Positions 1-13,529 of a stretch of DNA of 64,000 nucleotides are shown here, piece after piece. How positions within the stretch are numbered: the first letter of the stretch is position 1; each line of letters begins with the position of its first letter. Under the pieces are notes generated by a model. It searched no databases. It was not told the origin of the DNA and saw only the letters and a program-made list of their open reading frames with translations. The position numbers and the translations under genes are program-made. The stretch is from Sipunculus nudus (lineage: Eukaryota; Annelida; Sipuncula; Golfingiida; Sipunculidae): contig CM049314.1 of assembly GCA_026874595.1 (NCBI GenBank), forward strand, positions 54,357,812 to 54,421,811, written 5' to 3'.

Positions 1-3000
1 CATGCCGTCTTAGTAAGGGTCCAGTGGACAGGTGGAGGGTGGGGAGGAACAGTCCCCTCATTGACTAGCAGGCATGCCGCCTTAGCAAGGGTCCAGTGGA
101 CAGATGGAGGGTGTGGAGGAACAGTCCCCTCATTAACTAGCAGGCATGCCGCTTTAGTAAGGGTCCAGTGGACAGGTGGAGGGTGTAGAGGAACAGTCCC
201 CTCATTGACTAGCAGGCATGCCGCCTTAGTAAGGGTCCAGTGGACAGGTGGAGGGTGTAGAGGAACAGTCCCCTCATTGACTAGCAGGCATGCCGCCTTA
301 GTAAGGGGCCAGTGGACAGGTGGAGGGTGTAGAGGAACAGTTCCCTCATTGACTAGCAGGCATGCCGACTTAGTAAGGGTCCATGATAGGTGGATGGTGT
401 AGAGTAACAGTCCCCTCATTGACTAGCAGGCATGCCGCTTTAGTAAGGGTCCAGTGGACAGGTGGAGGGTGTAGAGGAACAGTCCCCTCATTGACTAGCA
501 GGCATGCCGCCTTAGTAAGGGTCCAGTGGACAGGTGGAGGGTGTGGAAGAACAGTCCCATCATTGACTAGCAGGCATGCCGCCTTAGTAAGGGTCCAGTG
601 GACAGGTGGAGGGTGTAGAGGAACAGTCCCCTCATTGACTAGCAAGCTTGCCGCCTTAGTAAGGGTCCAGTGGACAAGTGGAGGGTGTGGAGGAACAGTC
701 CCATCATTGACTAGCAGGCATGCCGCCTTAGTAAGGGTCCATGATAGGTGGAGGGTGTAGAGGAACAGTCCCCTCATTGACTAGCTGGCATGCCGCATTA
801 GAATGGGTCAAGTGGACAGGTGGAGGGTCTGGAGAAACAGTCCCCTCATTGACTAGCTGGCATGCCGCCTTAGTAAGGGGCCAGTGGACAGGTGGAGGGT
901 GTAGAGGAACAGTTCCCTCATTGACTAGCAGGCATGCCGCCTTAGTAAGGGTCCAGTGGACAGGTGGAGGGTGTGGAGGAACAGTCCACTCATTTACAAG
1001 CAGGCATGCCGCCTTAGTAAGGGTCCAGTAGACAGGTGGAGTGTGTGGAGGAACAGTCCCATCATTGACTAGCAGGCATGCCGCCTTAGTAAGGGTCCAG
1101 TAAACAGGTGAAGGGTGTGGAGGAACAGTCCCCTCATTGACTAGCAGGCATGCCGCCTTAGTAAGGGTCCAGTGTACAGGTGGAGGGTGTGGAGGAACAG
1201 TCCACTCATTGACTAGCAGGCATGCCGCCTTAGTAAGGGTCCAGTGGACAGGTGGAGGGTGGGGAGGAACAGTCCCATCATTGACTAGCAGGCATGCCGC
1301 CTTAGTATGGGTCCAGTGGACAGGTGGAGGGTGTAGAGGAACAGTCCCATCATTGACTAGCAGGCATGCCGCCTTAGTAAGGGTCCAGTGGACAGGTGGA
1401 GGGTCTGGAGGAACAGTCCCCTCATTGACTAGCAGGCATGCCGCCTTAGTAAGGGTCCAGTGGACAGGAGGAGGATGTGGAGGAACAGTCCCCTCATTGA
1501 CTAGCAGGCATGCCGCTTTAGTAATGGTCCAGTGGACAGGTGGAGGGTGTAGAGGAACAGTCCCATCATTGACTAGCAGGCATGCCGCCTTAGTAAGGGT
1601 CCAGTGGACAGGTGGAGGGTCTGGAGGAACAGTCCCCTCATTGACTAGCAGGCATGCCGCCTTAGTAAGGGTCCAGTGGACAGGAGGAGGATGTGGAGGA
1701 ACAGTCCCCTCATTGACTAGCAGGCATGCCGCTTTAGTAATGGTCCAGTGGACAGGTGGAGGGTCTGGAGGAACAGTCCCCTCATTGACTAGCAGGCATG
1801 CCGCTTTAGTAATGGTCCAGTGGACAGGTGGAGGGTCTGGAGGAACAGTCCCCTCATTTATTAGCTGGCATGCCGCCTTAGTAAGGGTCCAGTGGACAGG
1901 TGGAGGGTGTAGAGGAACAGTCCCCTCATTGACTAGCAGGCATGCCGCCTTAGTAAGGGTCCATGATAGGTAGAGGGTGTAGAGGAACAGTCCCCTCATT
2001 GACTAGCAGGCATGCCGCCTTAGTAAGGGTCCAGTGAACAGGTGGAGGGTGTGGAGGAACAGTCCACTCATTGACTAGCAGGCATGCCGCCTTAGTAAGG
2101 GTCCAGGGGACAGGTGGAGGGTGGAGAGGAACAGTCCCATCATTGACTAGCAGGCATGCCGCCTTAGTAAGGGTCCAGTGGACAGGTGGAGGGTGTAGAG
2201 GAACAGTCCCATCATTGACTAGCAGGCATGCCGCCTTCGTAAGGGTCCATGATAGGTGGAGGGTGTAGAGAAACAGTCCCCTCATTGACTAGCAGGCATG
2301 CCGCCTTAGTAAGGGTCCAGTGGACAGGTGGAGGGTGTGGAGGAACAGTCCACTCATTCACTAGCAGGCATGCCGCCTTAGTAAGCGTCCAGGGGACAGG
2401 TGGAGGGCGGAGAGGAACAGTCCCATCATTGACTAGCAGGCATGCCGCCTTAGTAAGGGTCCAGTGGACAGGTGGAGGGTGTAGAGGAACAGTCCCATCA
2501 TTGACTAGCGGGCATGCCGCCTTAGTAAGGGTCCAGTGGACAGGTGGAGGATGTAGAGGATCAGTCCTCTCATTTACAAGCAGGCATGCCGCCTTAGTAA
2601 GGGTCCAGTAGACAGGTGGAGGGTGTGGAAGAACAGTCCCATCATTGACTAGCAGGCATGCCGCCTTAGTAAGGGTCCAGTAGACAGGTGGAGGGTGTGG
2701 AGGAACAGTCCCCTCATTGACTAGCAGGCATGCCGCCTTAGTAAGGGTCCAGTGTACAGGTGGAGGGTGTGGAGGAACAGTCCACTCATTGACTAGCAGG
2801 CATGCCGCCTTAGTAAGGGTCCAGTGGACAGGTGGAGGGTGTAGAGGAACAGTCCCATCATTGACTAGCAGGCATGCCGCCTTAGTAAGGGTCCAGTGGA
2901 CAGGTGGAGGGTCTGGAGGAACAGTCCCCTCATTGACTAGCTGGCATGCCGCCTTAGTAAGGGTCCAGTGGACAGGAGGAGGATGTGGAGGAACAGTCCC

Positions 3001-3360
3001 CTCATTGACTAGCAGGCATGCCGCTTTTGTAATGGTCCAGTGGACAGGTGGAGGGTCTGGAGGAACAGTCCCCTCATTGACTAGCTGGCATGCCGCCTTA
3101 GTAAGGGTCCAGTGGACAGGTGGAGGGTGTAGAGGAACAGTCCCCTCATTGACTAGCAAGCTTGCCGCCTTAGTAAGGGTCCAGTGGACAGGTGGAGGGT
3201 CTGGAGGAACAGTCCCCTCATTGACTAGCTGGCATGGCGCATTAGAATGGGTCAAGTGGACAGGTGGAGGGTCTGGAGAAACAGTCCCCTCATTGACTAG
3301 CTGGCATGCCGCCTTAGTAAGGGGCCAGTGGACAGGTGGAGGGTGTAGAGGAACAGTCCC

Positions 3361-6300
3361 CTCATTGACTAGCAGGCATGCCGCCTTGGTAAGGGTCCAG
3401 TGAACAGGTGGAGGGTGTGGAGGAACAGTCCACTCATTGACTAGCAGGCATGCCGCCTTAGTAAGGGTCCAGGGGACAGGTGGAGGGTGGAGAGGAACAG
3501 TCCCATCATTGACTAGCAGGCATGCCGCCTTAGTAAGGGTCCAGTGGACAGGTGGAGGGTGTAGAGGAACAGTCCCATCATTGACTAGCGGGCATGCCGC
3601 CTTAGTAAGGGTCCAGTGGACAGGAGGAGGATGTAGAGGATCAGTCCTCTCATTTACAAGCAGGCATGCCGCCTTAGTAAGGGTCCAGTAGACAGGTGGA
3701 GGGTGTGGAAGAACAGTCCCCTCATTGACTAGCTGGCATGCCGCCTTAGTAAGGGGCCAGTGGACAGGTGGAGGGTGTGGAGGAACAGTCCCATCATTGA
3801 CTAGCAGGCATGCCGCCTTAGTAAGGGTCCATGATAGGTAGAGGGTGTAGAGGAACAGTCCCCTCATTGACTAGCAGGCATGCCGCCTTGGTAAGGGTCC
3901 AGTGAACAGGTGGAGGGTGTGGAGGAACAGTCCACTCATTGACTAGCAGGCATGCCGCCTTAGTAAGGGTCCAGGGGACAGGTGGAGGGTGGAGACGAAC
4001 AGTCCCATCATTGACTAGCAGGCATGCCGCCTTAGTAAGGGTCCAGTGGACAGGTGGAGGGTGTAGAGGAACAGTCCCATCATTGACTAGCGGGCATGCC
4101 GCCTTAGTAAGGGTCCAGTGGACAGGAGGAGGATGTAGAGGATCAGTCCTCTCATTTACAAGCAGGCATGCCGCCTTAGTAAGGGTCCAGTAGACAGGTG
4201 AAGGGTGTGGAAGAACAGTCCCATCATTGACTAGCAGGCATGCCGCCTTAGTAAGGGTCCAGTAGACAGGTGGAGGGTGTGGAGGAACAGTCCCCTCATT
4301 GACTAGCAGGCATGCCGCCTTAGTAAGGGTCCAGTGTACAGGTGGAGGGTGTGGAGGAACAGTCCACTCATTGACTAGCAGGCATGCCGCCTTAGTAAGG
4401 GTCCAGTGGACAGGTGGAGGGTGTAGAGGAACAGTCCCATCATTGACTAGCAGGCATGCCGCCTTAGTAAGGGTCCAGTGGACAGGTGGAGGGTCTGGAG
4501 GAACAGTCCCCTCATTGACTAGCTGGCATGCCGCCTTAGTAAGGGTCCAGTGGACAGGAGGAGGATGTGGAGGAACAGTCCCCTCATTGACTAGCAGGCA
4601 TGCCGCTTTAGTAATGGTCCAGTGGACAGGTGGAGGGTTTGGAGGAACAGTCCCCTCATTGACTAGCTGGCATGCCGCCTTAGTAAGGGTCCAGTGGACA
4701 GGTGGAGGGTGTAGAGGAACAGTCCCCTCATTGACTAGCAGGCATGCCGCCTTAGTAAGGGTCCAGTGGACAGGTGGAGGGTCTGGAGGAACAGTCCCCT
4801 CATTGACTAGCTGGCATGCCGCATTAGAATGGGTCAAGTGGACAGGTGGGGGTCTGGAGAAACAGTCCCCTCATTGACTAGCTGGCATGCCGCCTTAGTA
4901 AGGGTCCAGTGGACAGGTGGAGGGTCTGGAGGAACAGTCCCCTCATTGACTAGCAGGCATGCCGCCTTAGTAAGGGTCCAGTAGACAGGTGGAGGGTGTG
5001 GAGGAACAGTCCCCTCTTTGACTAGCAGGCATGCCGCCTTAGTAAGGGTCCAGTGTACAGGTGGAGGGTGTGGAGGAACAGTCCACTCATTGACTAGCAG
5101 GCATGCCGCCTTAGTAAGGGTCCAGTAGACAGGTGGAGGGTGTGGAGGAACAGTCCCCTCATTGACTAGCAGGCATGCCGCCTTAGTAAGGGTCCAGTGT
5201 ACAGGTGGAGGGTGTGGAGGAACAGTCCACTCATTGACTAGCAGGCATGCCGCCTTAGTAAGGGTCCAGTGGACAGGTGGAGGGTGTAGAGGAACAGTCC
5301 CATCATTGACTAGCAGGCATGCCGCCTTAGTAAGGGTCCAGTGGACAGGTGGAGGGTCTGGAGGAACAGTCCCCTCATTGACTAGCTGGCATGCCGCCTT
5401 AGTAAGGGTCCAGTGGACAGGAGGAGGATGTGGAGGAACAGTCCCCTCATTGACTAGCAGGCATGCCGCCTTAGTAAGGGTCCAGTGGACAGGAGGAGGA
5501 TGTGGAGGAACAGTCCCCTCATTGACTAGCAAGCTTGCCGCCTTAGTAAGGGTCCAGTGGACAGGTGGAGGGTCTGGAGGAACAGTCCCCTCATTGACTA
5601 GCTGGCATGGCGCATTAGAATGGGTCAAGGGGACAGGTGGAGGGTCTGGAGAAACAGTCCCCTCATTGACTAGCTGGCATGCCGCCTTAGTAAGGGGCCA
5701 GTGGACAGGTGGAGGGTGTAGAGGAACAGTTCCCTCATTGACTAGCAGGCATGCCGCCTTAGTAAGGGTCCATGATAGGTGAAGGGTGTAGAGGAACAGT
5801 CCCCTCATTGACTTGAGGCATGCCGCCTTGGTAAGGGTCCAGTGGACAGGTGGAGGGTGTGAAGGAACAGTCCACTCATTGACTAGCGGGCATTGCGCCT
5901 TAGTAAGGGTCCAGTGGACAGGTGGAGGGTGTGGAGGAACAGTCCCCTCATTGACTAGCAGGCATGCCGCCTTCGTAAGGGTCCATGATAGGTGGAGGGT
6001 GTAGAGAAACAGTCCCCTCATTGACTAGCAGGCATGCCGCCTTAGTAAGGGTCCAGTGGACAGGTGGAGGGTGTGGAGGAACAGTCCATTCACTGACTAG
6101 CAGGCATGCCGCCTTAGTAAGGGTCCAGTAGACAGGTGGAGGGTGGGGAGGAACAGTTCACTCATTGACTAGCGGGCATTGCGCCTTAGTAAGGGTCCAG
6201 TGGACAGGTGGAGGGTGTGGAGGAACAGTCCCCTCATTGACTAGCAAGCTTGCCGCCTTAGTAAGGGTCCAGTGGACAGGTGGAGGGTCTGGAGGAACAG

Positions 6301-6664
6301 TCCCCTCATTGACTAGCTGGCATGCCGCCTTAGTAAGGGTCCAGTGGACAGGAGGAGGATGTGGAGGAACAGTCCCCTCATTGACTAGCAGGCATGCCGC
6401 TTTAGTAATGGTCCAGTGGACAGGTGGAGGGTCTGGAGGAACAGTCCCCTCATTGACTAGCTGGCATGCCGCCTTAGTAAGGGTCCACTGGACAGGTGGA
6501 GGGTGTAGAGGAACAGTCCCCTCATTGACTAGCAGCTATGCCGCCTTAGTAAGGGTCCAAAGGACAGGTGGAGGGTGTGGAGGAACAGTCCCATCATTGA
6601 CTAGCAGGCATGCCGCCTTAGTAAGGGTCCAGTGGACAGGTGGAGGGTCTGGAGGAACAGTCCC
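3361..6664. repeat. Higher-order block A, copy 1 (3,304 bp)
   Basis: This run of about 46 units matches the following block at an offset of 3,304 bp, which becomes 3,088 bp after a three-unit (216-bp) difference. The order of variant units is the same in both copies, including rare ones: the one-base-short GGTGGGGGTCT unit near 4,845, the GACTTGAGG unit at 5,811 and the 70-bp units at 5,772 and 5,985. Similarity starts near 3,351. Copy 1 contains three extra units, at about 4,583-4,798. Boundaries are good to about one unit. Confidence 0.88.
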
Positions 6665-9600
6665 CTCATTGACTAGCAGGCATGCCGCCTTGGTAAGGGT
6701 CCAGTGAACAGGTGGAGGGTGTGGAGGAACAGTCCACTCATTGACTAGCAGGCATGCCGCCTTAGTAAGGGTCCAGGGGACAGGTGGAGGGTGGAGAGGA
6801 ACAGTCCCATCATTGACTAGCAGGCATGCCGCCTTAGTAAGGGTCCAGTGGACAGGTGGAGGGTGTAGAGGAACAGTCCCATCATTGACTAGCGGGCATG
6901 CCGCCTTAGTAAGGGTCCAGTGGACAGGAGGAGGATGTAGAGGATCAGTCCTCTCATTTACAAGCAGGCATGCCGCCTTAGTAAGGGTCCAGTAGACAGG
7001 TGGAGGGTGTGGAAGAACAGTCCCCTCATTGACTAGCTGGCATGCCGCCTTAGTAAGGGGCCAGTGGACAGGTGGAGGGTGTGGAGGAACAGTCCCATCA
7101 TTGACTAGCAGGCATGCCGCCTTAGTAAGGGTCCATGATAGGTAGAGGGTGTAGAGGAACAGTCCCCTCATTGACTAGCAGGCATGCCGCCTTGGTAAGG
7201 GTCCAGTGAACAGGTGGAGGGTGTGGAGGAACAGTCCACTCATTGACTAGCAGGCATGCCGCCTTAGTAAGGGTCCAGGGGACAGGTGGAGGGTGGAGAG
7301 GAACAGTCCCATCATTGACTAGCAGGCATGCCGCCTTAGTAAGGGTCCAGTGGACAGGTGGAGGGTGTAGAGGAACAGTCCCATCATTGACTAGCGGGCA
7401 TGCCGCCTTAGTAAGGGTCCAGTGGACAGGAGGAGGATGTAGAGGATCAGTCCTCTCATTTACAAGCAGGCATGCCGCCTTAGTAAGGGTCCAGTAGACA
7501 GGTGAAGGGTGTGGAAGAACAGTCCCATCATTGACTAGCAGGCATGCCGCCTTAGTAAGGGTCCAGTAGACAGGTGGAGGGTGTGGAGGAACAGTCCCCT
7601 CATTGACTAGCAGGCATGCCGCCTTAGTAAGGGTCCAGTGTACAGGTGGAGGGTGTGGAGGAACAGTCCACTCATTGACTAGCAGGCATGCCGCCTTAGT
7701 AAGGGTCCAGTGGACAGGTGGAGGGTGTAGAGGAACAGTCCCATCATTGACTAGCAGGCATGCCGCCTTAGTAAGGGTCCAGTGGACAGGTGGAGGGTCT
7801 GGAGGAACAGTCCCCTCATTGACTAGCTGGCATGCCGCCTTAGTAAGGGTCCAGTGGACAGGAGGAGGATGTGGAGGAACAGTCCCCTCATTGACTAGCT
7901 GGCATGCCGCATTAGAATGGGTCAAGTGGACAGGTGGGGGTCTGGAGAAACAGTCCCCTCATTGACTAGCTGGCATGCCGCCTTAGTAAGGGTCCAGTGG
8001 ACAGGTGGAGGGTCTGGAGGAACAGTCCCCTCATTGACTAGCAGGCATGCCGCCTTAGTAAGGGTCCAGTAGACAGGTGGAGGGTGTGGAGGAACAGTCC
8101 CCTCTTTGACTAGCAGGCATGCCGCCTTAGTAAGGGTCCAGTGTACAGGTGGAGGGTGTGGAGGAACAGTCCACTCATTGACTAGCAGGCATGCCGCCTT
8201 AGTAAGGGTCCAGTAGACAGGTGGAGGGTGTGGAGGAACAGTCCCCTCATTGACTAGCAGGCATGCCGCCTTAGTAAGGGTCCAGTGTACAGGTGGAGGG
8301 TGTGGAGGAACAGTCCACTCATTGACTAGCAGGCATGCCGCCTTAGTAAGGGTCCAGTGGACAGGTGGAGGGTGTAGAGGAACAGTCCCATCATTGACTA
8401 GCAGGCATGCCGCCTTAGTAAGGGTCCAGTGGACAGGTGGAGGGTCTGGAGGAACAGTCCCCTCATTGACTAGCTGGCATGCCGCCTTAGTAAGGGTCCA
8501 GTGGACAGGAGGAGGATGTGGAGGAACAGTCCCCTCATTGACTAGCAGGCATGCCGCCTTAGTAAGGGTCCAGTGGACAGGAGGAGGATGTGGAGGAACA
8601 GTCCCCTCATTGACTAGCAAGCTTGCCGCCTTAGTAAGGGTCCAGTGGACAGGTGGAGGGTCTGGAGGAACAGTCCCCTCATTGACTAGCTGGCATGGCG
8701 CATTAGAATGGGTCAAGGGGACAGGTGGAGGGTCTGGAGAAACAGTCCCCTCATTGACTAGCTGGCATGCCGCCTTAGTAAGGGGCCAGTGGACAGGTGG
8801 AGGGTGTAGAGGAACAGTTCCCTCATTGACTAGCAGGCATGCCGCCTTAGTAAGGGTCCATGATAGGTGAAGGGTGTAGAGGAACAGTCCCCTCATTGAC
8901 TTGAGGCATGCCGCCTTGGTAAGGGTCCAGTGGACAGGTGGAGGGTGTGAAGGAACAGTCCACTCATTGACTAGCGGGCATTGCGCCTTAGTAAGGGTCC
9001 AGTGGACAGGTGGAGGGTGTGGAGGAACAGTCCCCTCATTGACTAGCAGGCATGCCGCCTTCGTAAGGGTCCATGATAGGTGGAGGGTGTAGAGAAACAG
9101 TCCCCTCATTGACTAGCAGGCATGCCGCCTTAGTAAGGGTCCAGTGGACAGGTGGAGGGTGTGGAGGAACAGTCCATTCACTGACTAGCAGGCATGCCGC
9201 CTTAGTAAGGGTCCAGTAGACAGGTGGAGGGTGGGGAGGAACAGTTCACTCATTGACTAGCGGGCATTGCGCCTTAGTAAGGGTCCAGTGGACAGGTGGA
9301 GGGTGTGGAGGAACAGTCCCCTCATTGACTAGCAAGCTTGCCGCCTTAGTAAGGGTCCAGTGGACAGGTGGAGGGTCTGGAGGAACAGTCCCCTCATTGA
9401 CTAGCTGGCATGCCGCCTTAGTAAGGGTCCAGTGGACAGGAGGAGGATGTGGAGGAACAGTCCCCTCATTGACTAGCAGGCATGCCGCTTTAGTAATGGT
9501 CCAGTGGACAGGTGGAGGGTCTGGAGGAACAGTCCCCTCATTGACTAGCTGGCATGCCGCCTTAGTAAGGGTCCACTGGACAGGTGGAGGGTGTAGAGGA

Positions 9601-9752
9601 ACAGTCCCCTCATTGACTAGCAGCTATGCCGCCTTAGTAAGGGTCCAAAGGACAGGTGGAGGGTGTGGAGGAACAGTCCCATCATTGACTAGCAGGCATG
9701 CCGCCTTAGTAAGGGTCCAGTGGACAGGTGGAGGGTCTGGAGGAACAGTCCC
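6665..9752. repeat. Higher-order block A, copy 2 (3,088 bp)
   Basis: This is the direct tandem partner of block A copy 1. It repeats the same variant order, with GGTGGGGGTCT near 7,933, GACTTGAGG near 8,899 and 70-bp units at 8,860 and 9,073. It lacks three of copy 1's units, so the offset between copies changes from 3,304 to 3,088 bp. Copies diverge just after 9,765, where AGCAGG in copy 1 is replaced by AGCTGG. Confidence 0.88.
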
Positions 9753-10854
9753 CTCATTGACTAGCTGGCATGCCGCATTAGAATGGGTCAAGTGGACAGG
9801 TGGGGGTCTGGAGAAACAGTCCCCTCATTGACTAGCTGGCATGCCGCCTTAGTAAGGGGCCAGTGGACAGGTGGAGGGTCTGGAGGAACAGTCTCCTCAT
9901 TGACTAGCTGGCATGCCGCATTAGAATGGGTCAAGTGGACAGGTGGAGGGTCTGGAGAAACAGTCCCCTCATTGACTAGCTGGCATGCCGCCTTAGTAAG
10001 GGTCCAGTGGACAGGAGGAGGATGTGGAGGAACAGTCCCCTCATTGACTAGCAGGCATGCCGCTTTTGTAATGGTCCAGTGGACAGGTGGAGGGTCTGGA
10101 GGAACAGTCCCCTCATTGACTAGCTGGCATGCCGCCTTAGTAAGGGTCCAGTGGACAGGTGGAGGGTGTAGAGGAACAGTCCCCTCATTGACTAGCAAGC
10201 TTGCCGCCTTAGTAAGGGTCCAGTGGACAGGTGGAGGGTCTGGAGGAACAGTCCCCTCATTGACTAGCTGGCATGGCGCATTAGAATGGGTCAAGTGGAC
10301 AGGTGGAGGGTCTGGAGAAACAGTCCCCTCATTGACTAGCTGGCATGCCGCCTTAGTAAGGGGCCAGTGGACAGGTGGAGGGTGTAGAGGAACAGTTCCC
10401 TCATTGACTAGCAGGCATGCCGCCTTAGTAAGGGTCCATGATAGGTGGAGGGTGTAGAGGAACAGTCCCCTCATTGACTTGAGGCATGCCGCCTTGGTAA
10501 GGGTCCAGTGGACAGGTGGAGGGTGTGGAGGAACAGTCCACTCATTGACTAGCGGGCATTGCGCCTTAGTAAGGGTCCAGTGGACAGGTGGAGGGTGTAG
10601 AGGAACAGTCCCCCCATTGACTAGCAAGCTTGCCGCCTTAGTATAGGTCCAGTGGACAGGTGGAGGGTCTGGAGGAACAGTCCCCTCATTGACTAGCTGG
10701 CATGCCGCATTAGAATGGGTCAAGTGGACAGGTGGAGGGTCTGGAGAAACAGTCCCCTCATTGACTAGCTGGCATGCCGCCTTAGTAAGGGGCCAGTGGA
10801 CAGTTGGAGGGTGTGGAGGAACAGTCCCATCATTGACTAGCAGGCATGCCGCCT

Positions 10855-11735
10855 TAGTAAGGGTCCATGATAGGTAGAGGGTGTAGAGGAACAGTCCCCT
10901 CATTGACTAGCAGGCATGCCGCCTTGGTAAGGGTCCAGTGAACAGGTGGAGGGTGTGGAGGAACAGTCCACTCATTGACTAGCAGGCATGCCGCCTTAGT
11001 AAGGGTCCAGGGGACAGGTGGAGGGTGGAGAGGAACAGTCCCATCATTGACTAGCAGGCATGCCGCCTTAGTAAGGGTCCAGTGGACAGGTGGAGGGTGT
11101 AGAGGAACAGTCCCATCATTGACTAGCGGGCATGCCGCCTTAGTAAGGGTCCAGTGGACAGGAGGAGGATGTAGAGGATCAGTCCTCTCATTTACAAGCA
11201 GGCATGCCGCCTTAGTAAGGGTCCAGTAGACAGGTGGAGGGTGTGGAAGAACAGTCCCCTCATTGACTAGCTGGCATGCCGCCTTAGTAAGGGGCCAGTG
11301 GACAGGTGGAGGGTGTGGAGGAACAGTCCCATCATTGACTAGCAGGCATGCCGCCTTAGTAAGGGTCCATGATAGGTAGAGGGTGTAGAGGAACAGTCCC
11401 CTCATTGACTAGCAGGCATGCCGCCTTGGTAAGGGTCCAGTGAACAGGTGGAGGGTGTGGAGGAACAGTCCACTCATTGACTAGCAGGCATGCCGCCTTA
11501 GTAAGGGTCCAGGGGACAGGTGGAGGGTGGAGAGGAACAGTCCCATCATTGACTAGCAGGCATGCCGCCTTAGTAAGGGTCCAGTGGACAGGTGGAGGGT
11601 GTAGAGGAACAGTCCCATCATTGACTAGCGGGCATGCCGCCTTAGTAAGGGTCCAGTGGACAGGAGGAGGATGTAGAGGATCAGTCCTCTCATTTACAAG
11701 CAGGCATGCCGCCTTAGTAAGGGTCCAGTAGACAG
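10855..11735. repeat. 502-bp seven-unit tandem duplication
   Basis: Bases 10,855-11,233 recur at 11,357-11,735, an offset of 502 bp (six 72-bp units plus one 70-bp unit). Both begin with a 70-bp unit (ATG at 10,867 and 11,369), followed by units with CCTTGGTAAGG, CAGTGAACAGG, CCAGGGGACAGG and GATCAGTCCTCTCATTTACAAGC. The same 502-bp pair occurs twice more in block A, at about 3,360-4,200 and 6,660-7,500. This places the 502-bp step before the 3.3-kb duplication. Confidence 0.85.
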
Positions 11736-12060
11736 GTGAAGGGTGTGGAAGAACAGTCCCATCATTGACTAGCAGGCATGCCGCCTTAGTAAGGGTCCAG
11801 TAGACAGGTGGAGGGTGTGGAGGAACAGTCCCCTCATTGACTAGCAGGCATGCCGCCTTAGTAAGGGTCCAGTGTACAGGTGGAGGGTGTGGAGGAACAG
11901 TCCACTCATTGACTAGCAGGCATGCCGCCTTAGTAAGGGTCCAGTGGACAGGTGGAGGGTGTAGAGGAACAGTCCCATCATTGACTAGCAGGCATGCCGC
12001 CTTAGTAAGGGTCCAGTGTACAGGTGGAGGGTGTGGAGGAACAGTCCACTCATTGACTAG

Positions 12061-13529
12061 CAGGCATGCCGCCTTAGTAAGGGTCCAGTGGACAGGTGGA
12101 GGGTGTAGAGGAACAGTCCCATCATTGACTAGCAGGCATGCCGCCTTAGTAAGGGTCCAGTGGACAGGTGGAGGGTCTGGAGGAACAGTCCCCTCATTGA
12201 CTAGCTGGCATGCCGTTTTAGTAAGGGTCCAGTGGACAGGAGGAGGATGTGGAGGAACAGTCCCCTCATTGACTAGCAGGCATGCCGCTTTAGTAATGGT
12301 CCAGTGGACAGGTGGAGGGTCTGGAGGAACAGTCCCCTCATTGACTAGCTGGCATGCCGCCTTAGTAAGTGTCCAGTGGACAGGTGGAGGATGTAGAGGA
12401 TCAGTCCTCTCATTTACAAGCAGGCATGCCGCCTTAGTAAGGGTCCAGTAGACAGGTGGAGGGTGTGGAGGAACAGTCCACTCATTGACTAGCAGGCATG
12501 CCGCCTTAGTAAGGGTCCAGTAGACAGGTGGAGGGTGTGGAGGAACAGTCCCCTCATTGACTAGCAGGCATGCCGCCTTAGTAAGGGTCCAGTGAACAGG
12601 TGGAGGGTGTGGAGGAACAGTCCACTCATTGACTAGCAGGCATGCCGCCTTAGTAAGGGTCCAGTGGACAGGTGGAGGGTGTAGAGGAACAGTCCCATCA
12701 TTGACTAGCGGGCATGCCGCCTTAGTAAGGGTCCAGTGGACAGGTGGAGGATGTAGAGGATCAGTCCTCTCATTTACAAGCAGGCATGCCGCCTTAGTAA
12801 GGGTCCAGTGGACAGGTGGAGGGTGTAGAGGAACAGTCCCATCATTGACTAGCAGGCATGCCGCCTTAGTAAGGGTCCAGTGGACAGGTGGAGGGTCTGG
12901 AGGAACAGTCCCCTCATTGACTAGCTGGCATGCCGTTTTAGTAAGGGTCCAGTGGACAGGAGGAGGATGTGGAGGAACAGTCCCCTCATTGACTAGCAGG
13001 CATGCCGCTTTAGTAATGGTCCAGTGGACAGGTGGAGGGTCTGGAGGAACAGTCCCCTCATTGACTAGCTGGCATGCCGCCTTAGTAAGTGTCCAGTGGA
13101 CAGGTGGAGGATGTAGAGGATCAGTCCTCTCATTTACAAGCAGGCATGCCGCCTTAGTAAGGGTCCAGTAGACAGGTGGAGGGTGTGGAGGAACAGTCCA
13201 CTCATTGACTAGCAGGCATGCCGCCTTAGTAAGGGTCCAGTAGACAGGTGGAGGGTGTGGAGGAACAGTCCCCTCATTGACTAGCAGGCATGCCGCCTTA
13301 GTAAGGGTCCAGTGAACAGGTGGAGGGTGTGGAGGAACAGTCCACTCATTGACTAGCAGGCATGCCGCCTTAGTAAGGGTCCAGTGGACAGGTGGAGGGT
13401 GTAGAGGAACAGTCCCATCATTGACTAGCGGGCATGCCGCCTTAGTAAGGGTCCAGTGGACAGGTGGAGGATGTAGAGGATCAGTCCTCTCATTTACAAG
13501 CAGGCATGCCGCCTTAGTAAGGGTCCAGT
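12061..13529. repeat. 720-bp (10-unit) perfect tandem duplication
   Basis: Bases 12,061-12,809 and 12,781-13,529 read identically line by line, at an offset of exactly 720 bp. The first difference is at 12,810/13,530 (CCAGTGGAC against CCAGTAGAC). The block includes marker units with GCCGTTTTAGTAAGG, GCTTTAGTAATGG and GATCAGTCCTCTCATTTACAAGC. It holds no 70-bp unit. This is part of why the longest open frame of the window, on the minus strand, crosses it. Confidence 0.92.
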
